A stretch of DNA of 64,000 nucleotides, taken from positions 111,841 through 175,840 of the forward strand of contig CAJJDN010000137.1 in assembly GCA_905182985.1 (NCBI GenBank), given 5' to 3'. Below are positions 1 to 10,795 of the stretch, piece after piece. The notes below the pieces were generated by a model, which saw nothing but the letters and a program-made list of their open reading frames with translations, was not told the DNA's origin and ran no database searches. This DNA is from Paramecium sonneborni (Eukaryota > Ciliophora > Oligohymenophorea > Peniculida > Parameciidae). Both the position numbers and the translations under genes were made by a program. Within the stretch, counting starts at the first letter, position 1, and each line of letters begins with the position of its first letter.

Positions 1-1012
1 AGACATTTCTTATGTAATAGATGGTTATTTTAACAAACTATAGATTTATAAATAGCATTCCTTATTATCAGTCTTTTTTAACATAATGTACAAATTTCAT
101 CATCAGAAAATGACTGAACTTTTGTATATTTATTTTCAAATTTTTTTTTTGTCAAATGTTTTTTTAAACAAATAATTCCAAAAATGAAGATGATTATGAA
201 GCCAAAAATACTTAATGGTATAATCCATTTTAAATACTCCTGTTTGTCTATTTAATCCTAACGCTTTTATAATAAAATAGATATTTAGGTATTGGGGATA
301 GAACATAAAACTGCTATGACTAATTTAGCAGGTATCTGTTTATTTAATAAAAAATTATTTTATTATAATAAATCTGAATTGTCATCATCAGTATCTTCAT
401 TGAGATGATCATCATCATCATCAAGATCTTTAAGACCTTTTGAACTAATTATTTATTTAAGAGGGTAGGATGTATTAAATTTCTCATAGTAATCATAATA
501 CTATAAAGTAGGGATATGGATAAATGAAGAGATAATCTCTAAAATAGTAAGATTTTATTAGCTGTTAGTCTAATATATATAACATGAAAAGATTACATAA
601 AATATTAAATTTAATTCCTTTGACTTTTCTTGTTATTTATAATATAAAAAAGTTACATAATTAGATAGGCTTAGATTTTACTAAGTCTAAATTTCTAATT
701 CTATTGCTTTAAATTAACAATCTATTCCTATATAATTAGAACTACAAAGACATTTTCCTTAAAAGCATTTTCCATTGTTATTGCAATCATTGAAACATTT
801 CTATTCATTGGTACCTGTTAATATAAGATTAAAGGTAATAGAGATATTACTAAGAATAGTAATAAATTTAAGATGAGGAAAGTTTTGAATAATTAAATTG
901 TGATTTTATCTTTTAAGTACATAACTAAAAGATTAATAGAATAAATACCTATTGTAATCCATATCTCTAAATTGAATAGTTTAGTTGATTTAAGAAGTTG
1001 GAAAATGTTCAT
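1..1012 (-). CDS. EGF-like, single-pass membrane protein with RING-like tail (3' end outside window)
   Basis: I do not recognise the gene by name. The minus frame is open from about 1012 to the window edge. It encodes, in order: a hydrophobic N-terminal part; an EGF-like module with spacing CFNDC..GKCFQGKCLCS..C (complement of about 730-810); an acidic stretch with runs of Asp near 390-430; one strong membrane helix (WIIPLSIFGFIIIFIFGIIC, about 205-265); and, after it, CTLCQ...C..NNHLLHKKC, which looks like the first half of a RING or related zinc finger. The layout suggests an extracellular EGF part and a cytosolic ubiquitin-ligase-like part; that is inference. Two putative introns are multiples of three (24 and 27 nt), so their use cannot be settled. 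The start at 1012 is tentative and the C-terminus is missing. Confidence 0.6.
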
Positions 1013-2337
1013 TATATAAAAGAGCTATACTTGATTTGTCACTTGAAGTTTACTGAAACTCAACAATTAGAAAAATAAAGCCATCTCCTTCTATTTAAAG
1101 AGTTGTATTAAAATTGGAAGTCGGATTAAATTATGAGATGGTTTGATTTATTAATTTAATCATTGGCGTTGATTATGTAACAGATAAAAGGTGTGTGATT
1201 GTTTCAAAAAAAAGGAGATTGAAAATGATAATGTATGATAGTAGTAGGTTCATGGAAATTATGAAATATTTATTATTAACTTACTAACTTGGTAAATATT
1301 ATTTAAGTGCGGTCAATGAGGTAATAAATATATAGAAACAAATAAAATATATAGAATAATTATACAAGCTAAATGAAAGAAATTTAATATACTTTTTATA
1401 ATTATTTACCATAACTCTTTCTTTAGTCCTAACTTTTATTTTTAAAACATTGGAAATGTTAGACATACAAATTAATTGCATGCCAGGATTCATCAAAATC
1501 TTGTATTGTCTCATGGATTAAGATTTGAGCTGAAAAGTAACAAACTGTTATATAAATAGGTTCTTCTTCATTATTTTAAACATATAAACTACTCTAGTTT
1601 TTTTGGTTCATTCTAAGTCTTAACAAAGATAACCAAATTTAAACAATTTTAAGAAAAAGCAAGATTTAAACAATTTTAAGAAAAAGCAAGAATTAAGATG
1701 GATAAGAAATTAAACATAAATATTTTAGAAAAAGATTAATATCTATATAATATAATGAATCAAATTATTGACAAATGTTATAATTTATTAATAGAAGAAA
1801 TAATCATGATAGTAATAAAAAAACTATTAATCCAAATCAACCATTTATTCTTAAAATTTTAAAGTTGCTGTATTATACTAATATAAAGGATATAATAGTA
1901 GATTTGAGAAAAATATACAAATTTTGAAATAAAAAGCAGCGTTTATCCTTGAAGAGATGCGAAACCAAAAAAAAAGTATTTTTATAAATTTAAGTTTTTA
2001 AGTAGTCTATTTGATTGAAATGAATCATAAATTGGAAAGAATAAATATAATAATTGTTACAATGTTCTAGCATAAGAAATTAAAAAGAACTATGATTAAA
2101 TAAGATAGATATTTTTGAATATTTTACTACTAATGAATACCAATATAAATGAAGAATTATTAGAAGTTGTTAAATAAGAAATAGATGATTTAGAATAGAT
2201 ATAAGGTTAAATTTGAAGAATTAGAAAAAGTCTAAGTATATTTATTCTTTATAATTGAATATATATTATTATATATCAAAACAAACTCCAATTAGTAGTA
2301 CATCCAGGAATAAATAATCGACTTGAATAGATAATAC
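1013..2337. other. Gene-poor stretch, no supportable gene
   Basis: No frame stays open with protein-like composition on either strand after allowing for TAA/TAG as Gln. A short acidic segment near 2130-2200 (EELLEVV.QEIDDLEQ) could be an isolated exon or relic. The region separates the EGF-TM gene from the first histidine kinase. Confidence 0.5.
1637..1690. repeat. 27-nt direct repeat, two perfect tandem copies
   Basis: A 27-nt unit beginning ATTTAAACAATTTTAAG and ending AAAAAGCAAG occurs twice back to back (1637-1663 and 1664-1690). It lies in the gene-poor stretch. Confidence 0.9.
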
Positions 2338-2570
2338 TCATATATACATTTCACACTCTTCACCAAACCAACCATTTGCACAATAACCTTCTTTACAACA
2401 ACTCTAAGACAAAATTCCACAAATCGAACCTTAAGAATTGTAACATAACTAAATGTAATAAATACTTTTACACTTCTGCATGTAGGTCCCCAAATGGATT
2501 AGACTGAATATAACAAAAGCAATATTATTATTAATATTTTCATTAAGATTATATTAAAGAAGAATAAATT
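2338..2570 (-). pseudogene. Fragment of a Cys-rich/EGF-like protein
   Basis: The minus frame ending at TGA (2338-2340) reads CYNSQGSICG, then SCCKEGYCANGWFGEECEM and stop, with EGF-like cysteine spacing. No start codon or convincing upstream exon was found, because the upstream DNA is taken by the oppositely oriented histidine kinase. It resembles the EGF part of the gene at 1-1012, so it may be a relic of a paralogue. A very short real gene is the alternative. Confidence 0.4.
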
Positions 2571-2585
2571 ATTTAAAAAGTGAAA

Positions 2586-5366
2586 ATGAAATAATTAGAC
2601 ATGAATGATACTTAGAAGCCTTCCCAAAACAAATAATATTTACGGAATATTGTCAAAAGAGATCATTCAATTACCATTTTTTTTTGTTTTTAATTAACTA
2701 TAGACGCTCTCATGATTGTTAAATACAACTCATAACTAATATTTACTATTACTGTTTGTATTCTTAATACCATTTTTGCCATTACAACTTAAATGATTGA
2801 ACTTACTAATAGAAATGTCCTATTTAAGAAAATATGTATATTTATCAGTAGGTTATCTACATTATTAATGATAGCATTACTAGACATATAATTAAAGAGT
2901 GCATTAATTATGTTATTGCATTCCTTTGAATTCTTAGAGATTGATAAAAAATATTTTCGATATTTTGAAATAATCACAACTAGAGCAATAACATTATTCA
3001 TTATAATTATCAATTTTGATTTAATATCAATTATTTCAGTATCCTTTTAATTTTTATTGGAACTCAATAAATTAACTCATACTAAAAATTAACACAAGTT
3101 TATTTCAAATTAACATAATCCATTAGCATAAAGTTTAATTTCATAATAAGAATAGGATAATTTGTGGAAAAATAGAATTTAAATGATTCCTGTATCATTT
3201 GTAATGATTAATTCTAAAACTTAAAAAATCAATTTCAAAAATAAAACTGCTCATTAATTCTTTTCATTTTTTTGTGAAAATGATTAAGATTTTGAAGATC
3301 TTCTTCTACATAAATTATAATTTAATTTAGTATAAGATAATATAGATTAAATTTGTTAATCTTTTTCTTATTTAAAAATTCGTTAAAGATTAAGAAGTAA
3401 ATAAAATAGATATTTTTAATAAGAGAATTAAAACTGTGGTACTCCAGCTCCTCTATCAGGATCTTCAGGAATATAATGTATATCTTCAAGATAAGCAGAT
3501 TCTTTGGAACATAATACACTTAAATTCACATTAGCTGAAATTATCTCAAATCTCTCTGATGGTCTATTTTAAGAATATATAGTAAATAATTCATTAGAAT
3601 TATTATGTCATTAAAATTTTTAAGGACTTGCAGAAAATGCTAATACTAATCATACTCAATTAAAGAAATTCTAATTATCTGGTTCTATATTAACTAATCA
3701 ATAAAATGAAGAAATAATACTACTTCTAAATGATATATCAAAGCAGAATGAACTATAATAATTAATTTCTTAAGACGAATTTAAATCAAAAGTAACTATA
3801 TTTCTCATTCTTAGATTTTAGAATCATTTTCACATGAATTGAGAACTCCATTAAATGGAGCCATTAATTTTTTAACAGCCTTCTTGTAAGATTCTGATAA
3901 TTCTGAAAAATAAAAAAATAATTATATAATTCCAGCAATAAATTCTCTCAAAATTTAATCGTATTTAATTAGTGATATTATTGATTTTACATCTTCAAGT
4001 ACAAACAATTTAGAACTATTAATTAAGGAATTTTCAATGAGAGAATTAATTAATGAAATTACTTCACTTTTTTAAATGTAATTTTCAGAAAAACATCTTG
4101 AATTTAGTGTTGATCTAATGGATTGTTGTACAAATATCATTACAAGTGATTATAGTAAATTAATGCAAATATTAGTTAATTTACTTTAAAATTCAATTAA
4201 ATTTTCAACTGAAGGACTTATTGTTTTGAGAATTTAATCTCATACAAAAGATATTTTAAAATTTACTGTTACTGATATGGGACAAGGAGTTTCATCTTCA
4301 AATATTTCTTAGATTTAGTCTTATTTAAATAATTTAAAGAATCAAAAGGAAATTCAATTAAATAAATCATGGTAAGGATTTGGATTATTGATTTCTGCTT
4401 TGTTAGTTTAAAAATTAGGACCATCTGATAAAAGTACAATTAAATTTGAATCTGATGGAATTAATTTAGGTTCAAAGGTATCTTTTTTTATTAAGAATTA
4501 ATAAGTTAAATACAATAGTATAAAGTAACCAACTATTCGATAGAATACATAAAGATTTTAGAGTTCAGTTCATTTAAATTCTTCACTTAATAATTTAAAT
4601 GGTACAATTATTTAGACTACAGAATAAGCAATGAAAAATATTCCCAAATAATAAAAAAATAAAATTTGTTCTTAAAAATCAAATGATAATTCAATGTTTA
4701 GTGAAAGTCTTGTGTTTGATTCTTTAGATTAAAAATTTGGTTTACTATTTCCTGTATAACCATCTTTAATTACAGATATAGTTTATAATTCACCATAAAA
4801 AGTTGTAGATAGAAGAAAATATAGTAGAAATGAAAATTCATCATAAAGATCTAATAATTCTAGAATACTTAGTATCCAATTTATAAAATAAGCTGAGGAA
4901 CAAGAAGATGAAGAATTACTCTAAACTTATAAAAGAAGAAAAAAGTGTCAATGTTAAAGAATCATGTCTGTTGATGATGAAATATTCAATCAAAAATCTA
5001 TTTAAATGTTGTTATGTAAATTGGGATTTGAAGTTATTTTAGTATTTATTTTATTGTTATTCAAAGGCATTTAATGGATAATAAGCTTGCTCTGATATTT
5101 AAAAAATACAAAAATGTAGTAAGAAGTGCCAATTATTAACATTGATTCTAATGGATTATTAAATGCCTATTCTAAATGGTTGTCAAGCCACTGAAAAATT
5201 GATTTAGATGATGAATGATAATATCATCCCTAAAATTCATATTATTGGCCTAACTGCTTTTACAAACTCAAATGATATTGAAAATTGCTTAAAAGCAGGA
5301 ATGAGTGATGTTTTACATAAACCACTTAATCTAAAAGAATTTAAAGAAATTCTTACTTTAATTTGA
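2586..5366 (+). CDS. Membrane-bound hybrid histidine kinase (copy 1)
   Basis: A predicted 910-residue sensor kinase for phosphorelay signalling. Residues about 25-190 form several hydrophobic membrane helices. A linker follows with a PAS-like start (IPVSFVMINSKTQKINFKN). The dimerisation box ESFSHELRTPLN carries the phospho-accepting His near residue 408. The ATP-binding domain has an N box (LVNLLQNSIKF), a DxGxG box (TDMGQGV) and GFGLL. A Gln/Ser-rich linker leads to a receiver domain (SVDDE; LMDYQMP, Asp near 841; GLTAF; KPLN). Introns at 3792-3814 (23 nt) and 5042-5066 (25 nt) leave 911 codons with no internal TGA. The ATG at 2586 is the first of a good frame, but the frame is open further upstream. 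Its ligand is unknown. The next gene is a divergent tandem paralogue 178 bp downstream. Confidence 0.9.
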
Positions 5367-5544
5367 TAAACCTAAACAATTTTTATATTAATACTTTATG
5401 TTTTGAAAAATTAATGATTTTACTGTTAAATTTGTTTATTATTAACTTGCGAAAATATCATTCAGTCGTCCTTACTTTAATTTAATATATATATTTTATT
5501 AATAAATAAAATAAATTTCATAGACTATTTGAATATCTCTAAGA

Positions 5545-8219
5545 ATGAACAAGAATTCATCAACTAAAAATACATTATTTTAGACTAATCTTTTCCTATT
5601 GGCAATACAAGTAGTATTAAATTCAAGTCTAATTATTGAATTGACAGAAACAATAACTAGCTTAATTATTATCATTTTGAAAATAATATTTGACATTATC
5701 ATATTATGTTTGTTGTATCTTTTAAAGAATAAAATAACTCTTAACATATTGTAGAACATGATAGTTGTGAATAGAATATTAGAAATTATAGTAATATCTG
5801 TATTACAATTACCTAATTGTATATATTTATCTATTTATATGTGCTATTCATTGGAGTTAAAAACTAATCTGAAATTGGCTAAACTTACTTTACTTTGTAA
5901 TATACTTGGAAAATTAAGTTTAATATTATCAGTTTGTTTAATTTAGATAAATGCACTAAGTTTCATCTGCTCTTTAACATTAATTGTACTTGATATTTTA
6001 AGGTTTATCTAATATAATAAGAAATTGTAAAATAGAAATTAATATTTGTAATCATCATTAAATGATGTATAGTCACCATCAGAATTATCTAAATTAAGTG
6101 AAAATATATGGAGGTAAAGAATATAAGAAATGAATGTATAAGTACTTATATTAGGTTATTCAAATTTATGTGTAAAATACATCAATTAATGTTTTATGGA
6201 ATTGTTTAGATGTGTAATGGAAGAAGAATTACAAAAAATTATTTTATAAGAATTGAATTTTTAAATACCTTAGTAATATACAGAAGTCTTTAAAAGTGCT
6301 TCACTTTAAATGAAGAGATTAAGGGATAAGTAAAGAGATCCATTTTGTAGAGAGTTTAAAAACTTAGAGTCTACTAAATAAGTAATTACAGCTCAAACAA
6401 AAAAATTAGAGTAAATTCTGGATGAATATAAAAAAGGGAGCTTCGATTCATTGATTGAAGCTTCAAATAATAAAGCTTTAGATATATCTTGCACTGTTAA
6501 ACTGTAAAATAGCAATAATATTTCTTTGAGTGGTTAAATTATTAGTGATGGTAAAGAAATCACTATCTTTTTAAATGATATTTCAAAATAGACTGAATTA
6601 TCATAATAAAAAATTAAGGATGATTTTAAATCAAAAATCATTGAATCTTTCTCACATGAAATGAAAACACCATTAAATAGTGCTAAGAATTTAATAGAAT
6701 CAGCTATTTCTGAGTAAAAGATTGATAATTATACTAAAACCTAATATTTACACCCTGCATTTAATTCATTAAAATTGTAATCATGCATTATTAATGATAT
6801 AATTGATTTTTCTAACTATTATGCTAATTCTTTATATCTTTAAACTAAAGAATTTACTTTCAAAGAATTAATAAATGAAATAAGTGGACTTTTTTAATAA
6901 TAGTTTGAGATGAAAAATATGGGATTGAGAATTGTAATGGTAAAAAATAATTTCTAAACATTTAATAATGATTATAATCGCTTAATATAAATAATAGTAA
7001 ATTTATTGGCGAATTCTTTAAAATTTTCTTATAGTGGTAATGTAATAGTTAGATTTAAATCATTAGAATAAAATATTTTGAAAATCGCTATCAAAGATTA
7101 AGGTATTGGTATAGAATAAGAAAAATTGGAGAAAATTTAAAAAACTTTAAGTCAATTTTAAGAGACATCCGATTTTATATTTAGTAAAAATTGGCATGGA
7201 TTTGGATTATTAATCTCATCAATTTTATTAACAAAATTATCATCTAATTCAAATAGATAATTATTATAAATTAAAAGTCAAGGTAAAAGTTTAGGAACAA
7301 AGATAACAATATTTGTAGAAGATTAAAATAAAGGTTAATAGATTATGCTTTCAAGAAAATCTGTTAAATTTGGAACAAAAATGATTTCTTAAAATAAAAT
7401 TTAGATTGGAACTGTAATAGTAACATAAGTAAAAACAATATCAAATTTTCAAAATAATGATATAATAACTCCATAATTTAAGACAATAGAATTTTGTACT
7501 GATATGATGTCAATAGATAAGTCTAGTGATTTTTTTACAATAAATAAAAAAGTTTAAGAATTGAGATCATCAAATCCGAAATTAATTAGTAATTTAAACA
7601 ATTCATAGAACTCAGATTCAAATTTAGATATAAATTTCAAGAATTTAAGATAATCAAATGATTCTCCTTCAATTTAACAATAATTTAAAGATATGAAATC
7701 AAGTAGAAGTTCATAGATTTTTAGTATAAAATAGTTAAAATATTTGGAAGATTAAGAGAGTTAATAGAATTTATTAAATTTTGTTTAAAAAAAGAGATGT
7801 AATTGTAGAAGGATACTTTCAGTTGATGATGAAATATTTAATTAACATTCCTTATGTATGTTACTACAAACATTAGATTTTGAAGTGTTAGTGGTCAGTA
7901 TTAAATTTATTTATCTTAGGCTTTCAATGGACAATAAGCAATAGAATTATTGAATTAATTATAAAAATGTTGCGATCATTGTTAATTGCTTGATGTTATT
8001 TTAATGGATTATTAGATGCCAATTTTAAATGGAATTGAAACTACAAAACTTATTTTAGAGATGATAAAAGCTAAAAAGATTCCATCGATAAATATAATAG
8101 GTTTAACAGCATTTACGAGTGAATCAGATATAGTAAATTGTTTAGATGCAGGAATGACTTATGTATTATCTAAGCCTCTAAACTTAAAAGATTTTAAGGA
8201 ATTATTGTCAAATTTATGA
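5545..8219 (+). CDS. Membrane-bound hybrid histidine kinase (copy 2)
   Basis: An 882-residue paralogue of the kinase just upstream, same strand and architecture. It has an N-terminal block of hydrophobic helices (residues about 12-150) and an H box ESFSHEMKTPLN with His near 371. The catalytic domain has VNLLANSLKFS, KDQGIGI and WHGFGLLIS. A long Ser/Asn/Gln-rich linker precedes the receiver (SVDDE; LMDYQMP, Asp near 813; GLTAF; SKPLN). One 26-nt intron (7894-7919) lies at almost the same receiver position as in copy 1, which supports local duplication. After splicing, 883 codons remain without TGA. His, receiver Asp and Lys are all present, so it should be active. It ends 28 bp before the convergent bL12m gene. 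Its last 265 bases recur at 9151-9415 because of a scaffold join. Confidence 0.92.
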
Positions 8220-9149
8220 AATTTATGTATTTATATATTAATGGTTTTCACTTTAAATTTATTGTACATCCAGTGGCTGTTAATTTTTCTTTTAATTCAT
8301 TGGCTTTCTCTTTTGGCAATTATTTTCCTAAATTGGCTGGTAATTTTTCAACTAAATCCTTAGCCTCTTTCAATCCTAAATTAAGAAGTTATCTAAAATT
8401 CATTTTTATATTTATACCTAACTTCTTTAATGATTTTTATTTTTTAAGCTGCATCTATGGCACTCAATTCAACATCATAATTTTTTTTCTTTAATTATTT
8501 ATTTTATTACTTACTTCTGCTTCCACTTTAGGTGCAGCTTCAGATTTTTTTTCTTCTTATTTTGGAGCATCTTTTTAAACAGCAGCTTAACCTTGAGCTT
8601 GATTTCCCATTGATCCAACACCACCAAAAATAGCTTTGAAATCAGGCTAAGTAATTTATTATCATTCTTACTATATTCTCTCCAAAGAGGTTCTTCATAT
8701 AAGCTTCAATTTATTCTTTTTCTTTTGGAGGCCAAGTTGGTACTTCATTTTATTTGATTACAGGCCAATTTGAATCTATTTCAAAGATACCTATTCCTTA
8801 AGCTTTATAATGATTCTCATTCAATTAGCTCATTAGACATTGCAATTCAAATAGATCTAATTCACAACAAGCATCAGCTATTGCTCTTACTCTTTATTTT
8901 TAGTCTTATGATAATGTTTATTCTAAAAATTCTTGTTGTCTTAATTATAATTATTAAATTACGATTATGTTTTCTATCTTGCTATGGCTGACCATTCAGC
9001 TTATTTTTTTGTTATTTCTTCCATAGCTGAACAAAATCTAAATTGTCTCAATAATCTTATACTTTTTGTTAACATAATTTAATTTTTATTAGCAAAAATA
9101 TATTAACAATCTTCTTATTTAAATTATCTAATTCTTTTATTCACTTTTA
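7955..9149. repeat. Contig-end overlap, copy 1 of 1195 bp (repeated at 9151-10345)
   Basis: The 1195 bases left of the single N at 9150 recur, with no difference I could find, directly to its right (offset 1196). The block holds the 3' end of histidine kinase 2 and the whole bL12m gene. An exact duplicate ending precisely at an N is best read as two overlapping contig ends that were not merged. Confidence 0.9.
8248..9075 (-). CDS. Mitochondrial large-subunit ribosomal protein bL12m (L7/L12 family)
   Basis: A 242-residue protein of the mitochondrial ribosome stalk, which recruits translation GTPases. The N-terminus (MLTKSIRLLRQFRFCSA) looks like a mitochondrial import signal. An unusual ciliate extension follows, then an Ala/Glu-rich hinge (QGQAAVQKDAPKQEEKK). 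The C-terminal domain is diagnostic of the family: YDVELSAIDAAQKIKIIKEV, LGLKEAKDLVEKLP, KEKANELKEKL and a final TGCTINLK. Four introns (8393-8417, 8489-8514, 8647-8671, 8940-8962; 23-26 nt) leave exactly 243 codons. It converges on the histidine kinase with 28 bp between the stops. The copy at 9444-10271 is almost certainly an assembly duplicate. Confidence 0.93.
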
Positions 9150-9150
9150 N
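9150..9150. other. Single-N scaffold join
   Basis: One N separates two identical 1195-bp blocks. It marks an unmerged contig overlap rather than a real base of unknown identity. Confidence 0.9.
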
Positions 9151-10345
9151 TTAATTATAAAAATGTTGCGATCATTGTTAATTGCTTGATGTTATTTTAA
9201 TGGATTATTAGATGCCAATTTTAAATGGAATTGAAACTACAAAACTTATTTTAGAGATGATAAAAGCTAAAAAGATTCCATCGATAAATATAATAGGTTT
9301 AACAGCATTTACGAGTGAATCAGATATAGTAAATTGTTTAGATGCAGGAATGACTTATGTATTATCTAAGCCTCTAAACTTAAAAGATTTTAAGGAATTA
9401 TTGTCAAATTTATGAAATTTATGTATTTATATATTAATGGTTTTCACTTTAAATTTATTGTACATCCAGTGGCTGTTAATTTTTCTTTTAATTCATTGGC
9501 TTTCTCTTTTGGCAATTATTTTCCTAAATTGGCTGGTAATTTTTCAACTAAATCCTTAGCCTCTTTCAATCCTAAATTAAGAAGTTATCTAAAATTCATT
9601 TTTATATTTATACCTAACTTCTTTAATGATTTTTATTTTTTAAGCTGCATCTATGGCACTCAATTCAACATCATAATTTTTTTTCTTTAATTATTTATTT
9701 TATTACTTACTTCTGCTTCCACTTTAGGTGCAGCTTCAGATTTTTTTTCTTCTTATTTTGGAGCATCTTTTTAAACAGCAGCTTAACCTTGAGCTTGATT
9801 TCCCATTGATCCAACACCACCAAAAATAGCTTTGAAATCAGGCTAAGTAATTTATTATCATTCTTACTATATTCTCTCCAAAGAGGTTCTTCATATAAGC
9901 TTCAATTTATTCTTTTTCTTTTGGAGGCCAAGTTGGTACTTCATTTTATTTGATTACAGGCCAATTTGAATCTATTTCAAAGATACCTATTCCTTAAGCT
10001 TTATAATGATTCTCATTCAATTAGCTCATTAGACATTGCAATTCAAATAGATCTAATTCACAACAAGCATCAGCTATTGCTCTTACTCTTTATTTTTAGT
10101 CTTATGATAATGTTTATTCTAAAAATTCTTGTTGTCTTAATTATAATTATTAAATTACGATTATGTTTTCTATCTTGCTATGGCTGACCATTCAGCTTAT
10201 TTTTTTGTTATTTCTTCCATAGCTGAACAAAATCTAAATTGTCTCAATAATCTTATACTTTTTGTTAACATAATTTAATTTTTATTAGCAAAAATATATT
10301 AACAATCTTCTTATTTAAATTATCTAATTCTTTTATTCACTTTTA
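9151..10345. repeat. Contig-end overlap, copy 2 (truncated kinase tail plus second bL12m)
   Basis: Repeat of 7955-9149. It contains a kinase tail without a promoter or catalytic part (9151-9415, receiver C-terminus only) and a second bL12m reading (9444-10271, minus) that appears identical including introns. Annotating these as extra genes would be wrong if, as I infer, the block is an assembly artefact. Confidence 0.85.
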
Positions 10346-10469
10346 CCATTCTACAGTTTTAATCAAATAACTTTTATACAAAAACTATAATGAAAGAAAT
10401 TGAACGAATAAAATTTATGATTTGAAGATATATTTGTTATTAATTCAATCTAAGGATATTTTTATAGTT

Positions 10470-10778
10470 ATGGAGATATTTGTAGAATAAAACTAATAAA
10501 TTTAACTATCTAAAAATATTGAATTTTGTTTTTAACCTAAGCTTAAATGAAGGTATAGTGTTATCAATAATTTAGAAAGTCAAAATTTATTAATTGGCTA
10601 GAGAATTAAACCAAAATCAAAAGGATTTTATAAATTATTAACTACTTTTAGGGTAAGTATAAATATCCTTTATAAAGCAATTCCGAATAATAGTAACAAT
10701 GGTAGATTAATTATATCTTTAGAAATTTACCATAATGAATATTTTATCTCCAAGGAGAATTATGTAGTTATGTATTGA
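10470..10778 (+). pseudogene. Small ORF interrupted by one in-frame TGA
   Basis: From ATG 10470 to TGA 10776 one frame is open for 102 codons except for a single TGA at 10548-10550 (codon 27). Both sides read as protein: MEIFVEQNQQIQLSKNIEF before it, and NNSNNGRLIISLEIYHNEYF near the end. A candidate 25-nt intron across the TGA would break the frame, so splicing does not explain it simply. It may be a decayed gene, a sequencing error, a missing intron model or a TGA decoded as an amino acid. It ends 18 bp before the convergent giant gene. The product is not recognised. Confidence 0.4.
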
Positions 10779-10795
10779 TATTTAATTAAAATAAA

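Noticed and set aside
8216..8494. Plus-strand ORF of 92 codons in a standard-code reading
   Set aside because: It is antisense to the 3' part of bL12m, whose own frame with four introns is conserved and complete.
9444..10271. Second bL12m gene
   Set aside because: It appears identical to the first, introns included, and lies in an exact block abutting an N, so it is taken as an assembly duplicate.
10548..10550. Selenocysteine at the in-frame TGA
   Set aside because: No redox-type motif surrounds it and no SECIS was identified, so it is kept only as one option in the findings.
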